Positions 1 through 11,400 of a DNA stretch of 64,000 bases are shown piece after piece (the stretch's first letter is position 1; the number at the start of each line of letters is the position of its first letter). The stretch lies in the NCBI GenBank assembly GCA_902651635.1, contig CACRSC010000011.1:557855-621854 (forward strand). The letters are read 5' to 3'. The DNA comes from Mastigamoeba balamuthi (Eukaryota > Evosea > Mastigamoebida > Mastigamoebidae). Under the pieces are notes generated by a model, which was given only the letters and a program-made list of their open reading frames with translations, was not told the origin of the DNA and searched no databases. A program made the translations under genes and the position numbers.

Positions 1-2336
1 CGGCGGTCTGGTCCGGGTCCTTGCTCGCGAAGTGGAACATCTTGGAGGCGTCCTTGCCACGTCTGCGCTCGATTATATCGGCCCGCACGACGAACTGCTG
101 CTCCAGAATGTCGTTTTCCCATACGACGATGCGCTTGATGGCCGCCCTGAGGAGCTGCGGCGCAGACCCTGCACTGTTGAAGCGGCCCTGAATCGCCTCC
201 CAGAGCGGGCTGCCCGGAGGCACGCTCGCGGTGCGGCCTGAGTCGTTGGGAAGCCAGACGAGAGGCTGCAAGCCCCACCGCAGAAGACCGTGTACGATAT
301 CTGTCGGAGCCTTCTTCTTCTTGCACAGGGCAGTCGTCGAGACAGGCGGAAGAAGCGACTGCATCTGGGGGACAGCAGGAGTCAACTGGCGGCAACGACA
401 GCTCTGCACAGTGCACGAGCACGTCCCCGGCAGGAAGAACTGCTGCGAGAGACTGTGGCCCGCGTGATGGAGGCCAATGCAGGCCGCACAGAACCACTCG
501 CGTGAATTGTCGCGTGAACAGGTGAAACACCTGCAGAAATACTGGCAGCGGGAGCACTCGGGGCAGTACAGCAACTCGGCTGCCTCGCACTTCTGAGGGC
601 AGCGCTGTGTCATCTGCAGCGTGCACGTGCTGCTACTCGCGCCCTGCCTGATCTCCTCGCTCACGTTGCGCGACAACACGTCCATGCACTCGAGAAACAC
701 GTTCTCGTAGGTTGGGTGCTCCTGATTCATTAGAACCTCGAGGGCGCTCAGCTTCGACGCTATGTACTGCTGGACCTTAGGAGCGCACTGACAGCACGAC
801 AGAGCTTCGAGGGCCCTGCAAGCCGCCGAGAAGAGCGCCGAATCACTGTGAAAGTTCTCCACCGCGTCAAAGATAACCTGAGCAACCTGAATGTCCGACA
901 TAAATGTACTCGACGCCGGTGCGGACATAAACATCGCCGTGAACAACCTTTCCAGAACGGTGGGGTACAGTGCGTTCCACTTGGCTGCCAGACAGAGACC
1001 GCGGGGTCCGTTCTCCTTGACAAACATCTCCCGAGCGTCTGGCAGCACGGAACACAGAACATCCGCAGCATCCCTGACGACGCCTGGCCTCCTGGTGTTG
1101 TCGAGCAGACAGGACACCAGAGCGCTGATGGCCTTCTGCGATACGAAAAGGGCACGCGCCCGAGGGTCCCGTATCACCTGCTGAACAGCAGACAGCCCGA
1201 TGTCCCATGCCTCCGGCAGGCGAACCAGTTGATCAGAGGCAAACGCGCTGGAGAGAATAGTCAGCCCCTTGCACGAGCACTCGAACAGCCCTTCTGGCCT
1301 GTCGCGCAGCGCACTCAGGGCGGCCACTATCCTGTCACCATCGTGGCCGCGCGTAGAGAACCGCTCGACAACATCTACTGCCCCTTGGCACCCGGTTTGT
1401 TGGGGCTCCACAGGAACCGGCGGTGGTGGAGACGCAGGCGGCGGAGGTGATGCAGGCGGCGTAGGCAGGGCGAGCGCCTGAGAGTGTGCCTTGCAGCACC
1501 CCAGGTAGAACCCGCCAGTCGGGTTGCAAGCGCACGGATTATGGCACTTGGGGAAGTGGAAGGGGTAATTGGGCGGGGGGAAGGGGCACGTGGGCGACCC
1601 CTGCTGCGCGTGCTTGAAGCAGCAGAACTCGTAGAGCTCCCCGCTCCGCTTTCTCTCGTAAACAGGATGGCCGCACAACCTGCACACGCCCGGCGTCGCT
1701 TGGAAGCAATGCGGCCCAAGCTGCCTATGCGACTCTGCCTCCGCCTCTGCCTGCGGCTGAGGCTGAGGCTGAGGCTGGGGCTGGGGCTGAGGCTGGGGCT
1801 GAGGCTTGGGCTGGGACTTGGACTGGAGCTGGGGCTGGGGCTGGGGCTGCGACAGTTGCCGCTGCATTGCGACGAACTGGTCCGCGTGCGCCCGGGAGCA
1901 GAAGTCGTACACCCGGCCTTTTCGCGTCGCACGAGACCCCTGCTGCGCACCCCCTCAGCTTGCACTGCACAAGGCCAGCGCCCCACCAGTCAGCCACCCC
2001 CTCGGCCCGCAGCCCCCCGGAGGGTACCTTGTGGGCGCTGGCGGCCTTGTGCTGCTGCGAGCAGTAGTTGTCGTACACGGGCGAGCTCGGGCGGCGGCAT
2101 CCCACCAGCATGCACTGCGGGGGCTGGGCGGTCAGGCCGAGGGTCTGGTGAGCTGGATCGGGTACGGCGTGCTTGAAGCAGAAGCCCTTGTTGCCGGCGA
2201 TGTCGGCAATCGACGGCGCGCCGCACACGCAGAGCGGGTACTGCGTCGAGATCAGCAGACAGGCGGAGAGCAAAAATACGGCGCGGAACACAGAGCGAGC
2301 GAGCGCCAGGAGGGAGTTCGAGGGTGAGAGACACGC
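1..2336 (-). CDS. Large Cys/His-repeat protein with helical-repeat region, UBR-like finger and PARP-like tail (partial)
   Basis: Reading the minus strand, about five tandem units share a pattern of early Cys residues, then an aromatic-C-C/S-x2-H-A-Q ending: FCFKHA near 2170, NYCSQQH near 2060, DFCSRAH near 1890, FCCFKHAQQ near 1620 and GCCKAHSQ near 1490. They look like small zinc-binding knuckles. A Pro-Gln repeat (about 1752-1858) splits the array and a Pro-rich linker (1400-1470) ends it. Next comes a helical, Armadillo-like stretch (about 1380-640), then a Cys/His finger (600-390) with WFCAACIGLHHAGH and PGTCSC that resembles a UBR box. The last residues (240-1), with an ERRRGKD then MFHF pattern, resemble the start of a PARP catalytic domain. 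The gene runs off the window, so the C-terminus is missing. The 5' end is unresolved, and a one-base frame break lies near 1910. Function is unknown; an ADP-ribosyltransferase with ubiquitin-related domains is an inference. Confidence 0.5.
1752..1858. repeat. Hexanucleotide repeat encoding Pro-Gln dipeptides
   Basis: Degenerate GGCTGA/GGCTGG hexamers on the plus strand read as alternating Gln-Pro codons on the minus strand inside the Cys/His-repeat gene. It is a low-complexity coding repeat separating zinc-like units. Confidence 0.85.
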
Positions 2337-2554
2337 GAGGGGTTGGAGGGGAGGGAGAGGAGCCGCACAGACGGCTCGGCCATCGAGGAGGTGGCTGATT
2401 CTGGGGTCACACGCAAATCTTGAAATAAGAAACTGAAAAATATCTGTCATACCAGAATCTACGTGAACGTACACTCTGAGGTCCTTAAATGTTTCTTTTG
2501 TTATTTCATACGTAAGGAAAGCGATGTCGCTCGGCACGAGTCTAAGCGGCGGAC

Positions 2555-4148
2555 TCATGCACTGGTGACGCCAACGAGACAGATGAAGGTAGCCCACCAC
2601 ATCCTGAGGTGGATCCCCTCTGCCGAGGACACGACGGAGGACGAGGGCGCAGTGGCAGGGGTCGTGGAGGAGGCATCATGAGGGGGAGGGACAATGGCGG
2701 AGGAAGAGGAGGAGCTTGCCGGCACCGGATCAAGATCCGAGCCGCATCCGGCGCTAGACCACACGGTTATGGTGTCGGTGCAGTTGCCCTGCAGCACGTC
2801 GCCGATCCACGCACGTTTGGCGATTGAGCTGCAACGGACAGCGACGGCGACAGTGCGGGTCTGACCTTCCTCGCAGACCTCTCCGTCCGAGTAGGTCAGA
2901 ACAACTCCCTGGGACACATCGCCTGTGCGAGCTTGAGTCCACGGGCGATGTGGGGAAAGGGAGCGTATGAGGTAGAGGCCGAACCGTTCGTGCTGATGGT
3001 CTGAGTCTTGGGATGGCCACAGTCGTGCAATTTGTACAGGGAGTCCATCTCGCACACTACGCTGCCGGGGCATTTGGTCGTAGACCCGCCGAGGTTCACG
3101 AAGAACGTGCTCGCGGTCTCAGTCGCAGAGAACCTCATGTCGACACTGCGTCGTTGAGGGTCAGAAGAAATCAACACAGTGTTGCCATTGTAACAGGAGA
3201 ACAGAAGGGAAGAAGCAAGGGGAAATCAATCGTACCCAGAGTCGCTTGGATGGTTCAGGGAAGACAGGTCGTAGCCCCAGCGCCTGCCTGTCTGCGGGTC
3301 CTTCGCCACAAAGGTGAGCGGCATCTGTAGTATTCAAAAAGTGTGAGTCACTGGGAAGGGAACGAGGCAGGAACACGCACCGTATCATTCTTGCGGGGCT
3401 CTGGCACGACCTCTGTGGCGCACGCGTGCGGCGAGAGCACGTGGTACGTCGTGTCGCAGGCGCCCTCGTGCACCTCGGCGATCCACGATCTGTCCCTGAC
3501 GGAGGTGCATCCGACATAAACCGTCGTCGACCTCAGCCGCGCCACCTTCTTCTCGTCGACGCATCCCTCTCCGTGGTCGAACGTCACCTTGACGCCGTGC
3601 CCCGCCTCGGCGATGTCTGCACCGTTGCTGGGCGTCAGGGAGAACACCCAGAGGCGGGGTGTGGGGCGAATCTGATCACCACTGGGGAAGATGTCGAGAG
3701 AACTCGTTGCGCCCAGGGAGTGCGTCTTGTTGTGAGGGTCCTGCATGCACACGGCGTCCCCGGGGCATGCGAGCGTCGCCCCACAGAGGTTCAGGAAGTA
3801 CCTGGTGGCGTTGGACGCGCCTGCGAGCGCCATCAGGTCCGCCCTGCGTGCATAACGGCATTTCCCCAGAACGAATCAAAGGTCCACAGAGGCCGTTGTT
3901 GTATCAGTGCTGGTCAGTTTGCAGTGCCAGGAGGGTGCCAAACAGGGAACAGGGGCGCACCCATGGCCGTCGGGGTGCGTGAGGGGGCGGAGGTCGTATG
4001 CCCACGTCTTGCCGGTGCTCGGATCAAGAGTCCGGAGGCCGCATGGAACCTGAGAAGGCAGTTAGACCTCAGAACGACGCGGTGGGTTCGTCGGAGGTAC
4101 GCTTGAGACAAGCGTGGCACCGAGCAGCAGCAGGGCTACAGGAATCAT
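2555..4148 (-). CDS. Secreted or membrane-anchored protein with two mannose-6-phosphate-receptor homology (MRH) domains
   Basis: The start at 4148 opens a clear signal peptide (MIPVALLLLGATLVSS). A probable 51-base intron (GTACCTCC to TTCTCAG, with TCTAAC) follows, then the first MRH domain: CGLRTLDPSTGKTWAYDL, joined by an intron at about 3844-3960 to RYFLNLCG, CPGDAVCMQ, LGATSS and a GEGC strand. A second MRH copy starts at KDPQTGRRWGYDL near 3290 and continues to FFVNLGG, CPGSVVCEM and DGEVC near 2880. The order C, DP-TGK, DL, then F-x-N-x-C/G, CPG-xx-VC and G-E-x-C is that of CI-MPR/OS-9-type MRH repeats. A Ser/Thr/Pro-rich stalk and a short hydrophobic C-terminus (WWATFICLVGV) follow, suggesting a GPI signal or a minimal membrane anchor. 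A lectin-like role in lysosomal sorting or ER quality control is inferred; sugar-binding residues were not checked. Confidence 0.75.
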
Positions 4149-5448
4149 CGCGGCGGTGCTCCCACAGGGCGTATGCTGTGTGAAAGAATGATCTCTTCAG
4201 TCGAGGGCGCTACACTGTGGTGGGAAGTGTGGGGAACACGAGAAGAATATTCTGAGATTTCCTGCAATGGTTGACGGCAGGACCAGCGGGTGTGGAATAC
4301 TAAAGCTCATATTCCCCGGCTCGACGCTGGCTGCCACTCCGTTCTGGGAGACAAGTTCCTTGGGATACGGGAGGCCCACAATGTGGTTGGCGACATCGGA
4401 TAATTGTCATTTCCCCGATTTTGTTTCGTATGCACAGAATGATTCACCAGATATTTTCTCACACAAATCTATCAAAAGTAGTCTTTTCTCGCTGTGCGTT
4501 GGGTTGACCCCCGCGCGCAATCGTGCCGCGGCTACGTCCTGTCCTTGCTCTCCGCGCAACTCTCCGCGACCTCGGTCCGACGACCTCTGCCATCCGTCTC
4601 GTCCGCCTGTCATGTGCGCACCAACTCATTGCAGCAGCGACACCGCCCCCTCGTCGCTTTTCTCTGACGCGGTTTTTCTCTCTGTGTGTGGTACAGGCAA
4701 CCGTGGTGTGGGTGTCAAACAATCGATCAATGTAGTCTTGTTGGTGGCAGCCGCCGTACTTGTTGTCTCTTGAGAGGAGCGTTTTGAGAGAGCCGCTGGG
4801 CCTGCCGCCGTGCACCCGTCTTGTTGACAGCACGCGTTGGTCCCCCCGTTTTTTATTTCGTCTGCAGCCGACTGGACTGTCGGTTCTTCGGGGTCGGGAC
4901 ACGTGGGTGTCCTCCAGTCCTCTGTGTGCGTGTGCGTGTGCATCCGTCCCGTCGTGTTTTGTGTCTCGTGTGGCTTCCCGTTTGGCGTTCGTCCCCTGTC
5001 CTCTGTTGCGTTCAGTTGAGCCCCGTTCGCTCCCGCCTTGGTTTTGCGTCCCGTGCTTTGTGTCGTCGTGTTCGTTCCCCTTGGGGGCTCTTTCCTTCAT
5101 TCGTGGTACTGTACACGTATGCGTTCAGTTGTGCACCACACCATTCGTGGAAGGTTGTGCGAATCAGGGAAATTCGCGGGGACTTCGCCTCGCACTGCGC
5201 CGGTCGCGCCGTTTCAGCGTGCCGCGGCCTCGTCCACTGCCAACAGTGGCTATTTCTTGTGGCCACCAGGGCCCCGCGGCCCCGCGACAGTATGGCAGGC
5301 GATATCAGGCTGCATTCTGCCAGATTTCTCGAAAGCTGCTGTTGACGCACAAAGGGAGATTGGCTCGCAGACACCTCACAACTCAAAACAACCGGGTGAG
5401 GGCGAAGCCTCCTTTTTGCAGAGCCTCCCGCGAAGCACCCACCACCCG
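4149..5448. other. Intergenic stretch without a supported gene
   Basis: About 1.3 kb lies between the divergent MRH and CAD genes. It is T- and GT-rich on the plus strand, with open frames of up to about 210 codons that have skewed composition and no recognisable domain. It probably holds both promoters; no specific element could be identified. Confidence 0.6.
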
Positions 5449-8400
5449 ATGTCCAAGGCCCGTCTCGTGCTCGACGATGGCACCGTCTACGAGGGCGAGT
5501 CCTTCGGCGCGGACCGCAGCGTCTCCGGCGAATGCGTTTTCCAGACTGGTGTGTCCAACGCCCTTGAAACGCCACTGCTCCCTATCCCAGCGTCCTTTTC
5601 CCGCTAACACACTCGACGCGCCCCCTCGGGCCCCCCCGCACAGGCATGGTGGGCTACGTCGAGTCGCTGACGGACCCCTCGTACCGCGGCCAGATACTCG
5701 TGCTGGCCTACCCCCTCGCGGGCAACTACGGCGTGCCCCCGGAGTCCCACTTTGAGTCGTCGCGCATACACGCGGCCGCCCTCGTCGTGCTCGACTACTC
5801 CGAGGCCCACTCGCACTGGCTCGCGCAGTCGTCGCTCGGCGACTGGCTCAAGTCGCAGGGCGTCCCGGCCCTCTGCGCCGTCGACACCCGCGCGGTCATC
5901 AAGAGGATCCGCGACCGCGGTGCGATGCTCGGCAAGGTCCTGATGCCCGCTGCCAAGGTCCCTTTCTCTCCTCTGCCACCCCTGTTCCGATGATGAAAAC
6001 CCAGAAGATTCACGTATCTTCCCCCTCTCTCTCCGATTCCTGCTCTCCTGGCGTCGCCGCAGGACGAGGACGTCGCGTTTGCGGACCCGAACCTGAGGAA
6101 CCTCGTGGCCGAGGTGTCTGTCAGCGCCCCGGAGGTGCACAACGAGGCCGGGGACCTGACGGTGGCCGTCGTGGACTGCGGCATGAAGCGCAACCAGCTG
6201 CGCTGCCTCGAGTCGCGCGGCGTCCGCGTCCGCGTGCTGCCGTGGAACCACGACTTCCTCGCCGACGACGCCTGGGACGCCCTCTTCCTCAGCAACGGCC
6301 CCGGCAACCCCACGGTCGTCCAGCAGACCATCTGCACGCTGCGCAAGGTCCTCGAGCGCGAGTCCGCGCGCCCCAAGCCCCGCCCCATCTTCGGCATCTG
6401 CCTCGGCAACCAGCTCCTGGCCCTCGCCGCCGGCGCCAGCACCTACAAGCTCAAGTTCGGCAACCGCGGCCAGAACCAGCCCTGCGTCGACTGCCGCGTA
6501 CGCACAAAATACACGAACACCGCTGCAAAAAACCCGCTGAAAAACTGTTGAAACAACGCGCAGACGGGGAGGTGCCACCTGACGATGCAGAACCACGGGT
6601 TCGCGGTGGACGTGAACACGCTGCCGCAGGGGTGGAAGCAGCTGTTCTACAACGCCAACGACGGGACCAACGAGGGCATCGCGCACGAGACGCTGCCGTT
6701 CTTCAGCGTGCAGTTCCACCCCGAGGCGCACGGCGGGCCCAACGAGACGGACTACCTCTTCGACTGCTTCGTGGAGCTCGCGCGCGGGCACCAGTTCCGC
6801 CACCCGCTGGCGCTGCCGTACAAGGCGCCCGAGCGCAAGCGGGTGAGCAAGGTGCTCGTGCTGGGCTCGGGCGGGCTGAGCATCGGGCAGGCCGGCGAGT
6901 TCGACTACAGCGGCTCGCAGGCGATCAAGGCGCTCAAGGAGGAGGGCGTCAAGACGGTGCTCGTCAACCCCAACATCGCGACGGTGCAGACGTCGCCCGG
7001 GCTCGCGGACAAGCTCTACTTCGTGCCCGTGACGGCCGACGAGGTCGCCAAGGTCATCGAGGCCGAGCGCCCCGACGGCCTGCTGCTGCAGTTTGGCGGC
7101 CAGACGGCGCTCAACTGCGGAATCGAGCTGCACAAGCGCGGCGTGCTCGAGCGCTACGGCCTCGCGGTGCTGGGCACCCCCGTCGAGGTCATCATCGACA
7201 CGGAGGACCGCGAGCTCTTTGCCAAGCGCCTGCTCGAGATCAACGAGAAGATCGCGCCGAGCTCCGCCGCGCGCACGCTGCAGGAGGCGCTCGACGCGGC
7301 CGCCCGCATCGGGTACCCCGTCATCGTCCGCGCGGGCTTCGCGCTGGGCGGCCTGGGCTCGGGGTTCGCGTCGGGCCCCGAGCAGCTGGTGCCGCTGGTG
7401 ACGCAGGCGCTGGCGGGGTCGGAGCAGGTGCTGATCGAGCGCTCCCTCAAGGGCTGGAAGGAGGTCGAGTACGAGGTCGTCCGCGACGCCTACGACAACT
7501 GTGTGACCGTCTGCAACATGGAGAACCTCGACCCGCTGGGCATCCACACGGGCGAGTCGATCGTCGTGGCGCCCAGCCAGACGCTCTCGGACGCCGACTA
7601 CCACATGCTGCGCCGCACGGCCCTGCGCGTCGTGCGCCACCTGGGCATCGTCGGCGAGTGCAACATCCAGTACGCGCTGGACCCGTGCTCCGAGACGTAC
7701 TACATCATCGAGGTCAACGCGAGGCTCAGCAGGAGCTCGGCGCTGGCCAGCAAGGCGACGGGCTACCCGCTCGCGTTCGTCGCCGCCAAGCTGGCGCTGG
7801 GCCACCCGCTGCCCGAGCTGCGCAACGCCGTGACCAAGGTGACGACGGCCTGCTGGGAGCCCTCGCTCGACTACGTCGTCGTCAAGGTGCCGCGCTGGGA
7901 CCTCAAGAAGTTCCAGCGCGTCAGCACGCGCATCGGCACGTCGATGAAGTCGGTCGGCGAGGTCATGTCGATCGGCAGGCGCTTCGAGGAGGCGCTGCAG
8001 AAGGCCCTGCGCATGGTCAACCCCAAGGCGCTGGGCTTCCAGAGCGGCCTCACCACCGTCACCGACGACGAGCTCGCCAACCCCTCGGACATGCGCATCT
8101 TCGCCGTCGCCGACGCCTTCCGCAGCGGCTACACGATCGAGCGCGTCTGGGAGCTGACGAAGATCGACCGGTGGTTCCTCAGCAAGCTCAAGAAGATCTC
8201 CGACATGGAGACCGCCCTGAGCGCGCTGCCGTCGTACAGCGCCGTTCAGAGGGACATGCTGCTGACGGCCAAGCAGATCGGCTTCTCGGACAAGTTCGTG
8301 GCCAAGTGCACCAACACGACCGAGCTCGTCATCCGCAAGATGTCGCACGACATGGGCGTCCGCCCCTGCGTCAAGCAGATCGACACGGTCGCCGCCGAGT

Positions 8401-11400
8401 ACCCCGCCACCAACAACTACCTCTACTACACCTACAGCGGCATCGAGGACGACGTACGCCCGCGAGATCAATTCCCCTTATTTAAATTGAATTAAATGAT
8501 CTCTTGTTATTATGCTTTGTCTCTGACGGCTGAGCTCTCCATCTCGCAGGTGCCGAGGGGGTTCGGGGGCAAGGAGAGCGTCATGGTGCTGGGGAGCGGG
8601 GCGTACTGCATCGGGTCGAGCGTGGAGTTCGACTGGTGCGCGGTGACGTGCATCCGGGCGCTGAACAAGCTGGGCTACAAGACGATCATGGTCAACTTCA
8701 ACCCCGAGACTGTCAGCACCGACTACGACGAGTGCGACAAGCTCTACTTCGAGGAGCTGAGCTTCGAGCGTGTCGTCGACATCTACGAGCGCGAGCAGCC
8801 CGTCGGCGTCGTCGTCAGCATGGGCGGCCAGATCCCCAACAACATCTCGGGCGCCCTCGCCCGCGCCAACGTGCGCATCCTCGGCACGACGGCCGACATG
8901 ATCGACGCGGCCGAGAACCGCTACAAGTTCTCGCGCCTGCTCGACACGATCGGCGTGAACCAGCCCAAGTGGAAGGAGTGCCGCAACCTGACCGAGACGG
9001 CCGCGTTCTGCAGCTCGGTGGGCTACCCGTGCCTCGTGCGCCCGTCGTTTGTGCTGAGCGGCGCGGGCATGACTGTCATCTACTCGGAGAAGGAGCTCGA
9101 CCAGTTCCTCGGCCAGGCCGCCAACGTCTCGGCCGACTACCCCGTCGTCATCAGCAAGTTCATCACGGCGGCCAAGGAGATCGACGTCGACGCCGTCGCA
9201 CAGGGCGGCCACGTCGTCGTGCGCTCGATCGCCGAGCACATCGAGAACGCGGGCGTGCACAGCGGCGACGCGTCGCTGGTGCTGCCGGCGCAGGACCTCG
9301 ACGCGCAGACGGTCGCCAAGGTCAACGCGGCGACGGACCAGATCGCGCAGGCGCTCTGCGTCTCGGGCCCGATGAACATACAGTTCATCGCCAAGGACGC
9401 CGAGATCCTCGTCATCGAGTGCAACCTGCGCGCGTCGCGCAGCTTCCCGTTCGTCTCCAAGACGCTGCTGGTCAACTTTGCCGAGGCCGCGACGATGGCG
9501 CTGCTCGGCAGGCCGCTGGCGCCCATCAACATCGACCTCGCGGCGATACCGCACATCGGCGTCAAGGTGCCCCAGTTCTCGTTCACGCGCCTGCAGGGCG
9601 CCGACCCGATCCTGGGCGTCGAGATGGCGTCGACGGGCGAGGTCGCCTGCTTCGGGACCAACAAGTACGAGGCGTACCTCAAGGCGCTGACGGCCAGCGG
9701 CTTCCGCTACCCGACGCACGGCAACGTGCTGCTGAGCATCGGCTCGTACAAGGACAAGGCCGAGTTCCTGCCCTACGCGCGCAAGCTGGCGGCGATGGGG
9801 TACAGGCTGTTCGCGACGCCCGGGACCGCGGACTTCCTGACGGAGGACGGCGTCCGCTGCACGCTGATGCAGTGGCCCGACGAGGCGGCGGCGGACACGG
9901 TCGACATCGCCAAGCTGCTGCAGGGCAACACGATCGACCTCTGCATCATCCTGCCCTCGTTCAACCACCTGCGCCGCTCGTCGTCGTTCCTGAGCCGCGG
10001 GTACCTCGCGCGCCGCCTGGCCATCGACAACTACGTGCCGCTCATCACCAACATCAAGTGCGCCAAGTACACGGTCGAGGCCCTGGCGCGCTGCCCGCAG
10101 GACATGCCGCTGCAGGCCGTCGACTCGCGCACGAGCCACGCCTGCGCGACGCTCCCGGGCTTCGTCGAGATCTCGGCGGCGCTGCCGCACCCGAGCGACG
10201 ACAAGGACTTCTGGGCCACGCGCTCCGCCGCGGCGCTCGCCGGCGGCTTCACGACGCTCTGCGCGATGCCCGCGATACCCGCCGTCGACGCGGACACGCT
10301 GTCGATGGCCGGCTTCAGCGCGTCACAGCAGGCGCTCTGCGACTGGGGCATCCTCGCGTGCATGGCCGACGGCAACGCACAGGCCGTGCAGCGGCTGGCG
10401 CCCGAGTGCTGCGGCGCCGCGCTGCTCGTCGACGAGAACGCGGGCGACCTGCGCGCGCACGACGTGGCCGCGTGGGTCGAGCGCCTCGCGGCGTGGCCCG
10501 AGTGGTCGCCCGTCGTCGTGCGCCACGACAGCGGCGACGCGCGCAGCCTCAGCGCCGTGCTGCTCGCCGCGCACCTCGCGGACCGCCGCGTGCACATCAG
10601 CGCCGTGTCGACGGCCGAGGAGCTCGCCGTCGTGCGCGCCTCCAAGCAGCGCGGCATCAAGGTGACCTGCTCCGCCGCGGTGCACAGCCTGGCGTTCTGC
10701 GACGAGGACGTGGCCGAGGTCGGCGCCGGGGCCTCGAGGCTGCAGCCGCCGCTGGCGCGCCGCAGGGACAAGGACGCGCTCTGGGCGGGCCTCGACGTCA
10801 TCGACTGCTTCTCGGCCGGCTCGCTGAGCCCCGAGGCCGCGCTCTCGCTCGTCTGCGCGGCGCTGCGCAGCAGGAAGCTCACCACCGAGCAGGTCGTCGA
10901 GCGCCTCAGCACCAAGTGCGCCCCTTCCCACCACCGCATGCACACACACGCGCGGCGCTGACCCACCAGCGCTCTCCCACAGCCCGCGCAGGATCATGTC
11001 GATCCCCGAGCAGCCCGAGAGCACCGTGGAGATCGACCTCGACGAGGAGTGGTCGATCCCCTCGGGCGCGCTCGCCGTGAGCTCCTCCGCTGCCTCCCCC
11101 CCACCCCCCGGGCTCTGGCCCTCGTTTCTGACGCTCGAGGGACGCGCGCAGGTGCCGCTGGCGGGCAGGAAGCTCAACGGGCGCGTGCTCAAGGTGACGC
11201 TGCGGGGCGCGACGGTCTACTCGGACGGCCGCCTCACGTCGACGCAGGCCGGCAAGAACATCGCGGGCTTCCGCGCGGGCGCCCCTGTCGTCGCCCCGGC
11301 CAAGTCCTCGACCCCGGCGTCGCCCTCGGGGCACTCGTCGCCCGCGCGGGCCCTCAGCCGCAACCCCTCTGTCGCCGACCTCAGCACCATCGGGCAGTAC

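Noticed and set aside
2909-2928. An apparent 20-base frame-preserving intron in the second MRH domain
   Set aside because: A longer intron beginning GTTCGGCC upstream and using the same CACAG acceptor also preserves the frame; the short version would be implausible for splicing.
4084-4101. An apparent 18-base intron (GTCTAACTGCCTTCTCAG) in the MRH gene
   Set aside because: A 51-base intron starting at GTACCTCC and sharing the same acceptor keeps the frame equally well and includes the same TCTAAC as branch site, so no ultra-short intron is needed.
4760-5755. Plus-strand frames of 174 to 331 codons upstream of and into CAD exon 1
   Set aside because: Their residue use is skewed to Cys, Arg, Ser and Val, they have no domain, and they overlap the true CAD start in another frame.
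5604-10190. Long open frames on the minus strand opposite CAD (955 and 570 codons)
   Set aside because: They are antisense shadows of GC-rich codons, rich in Arg, Leu, Val and Asp, with no domain, and CAD is certain on the plus strand.
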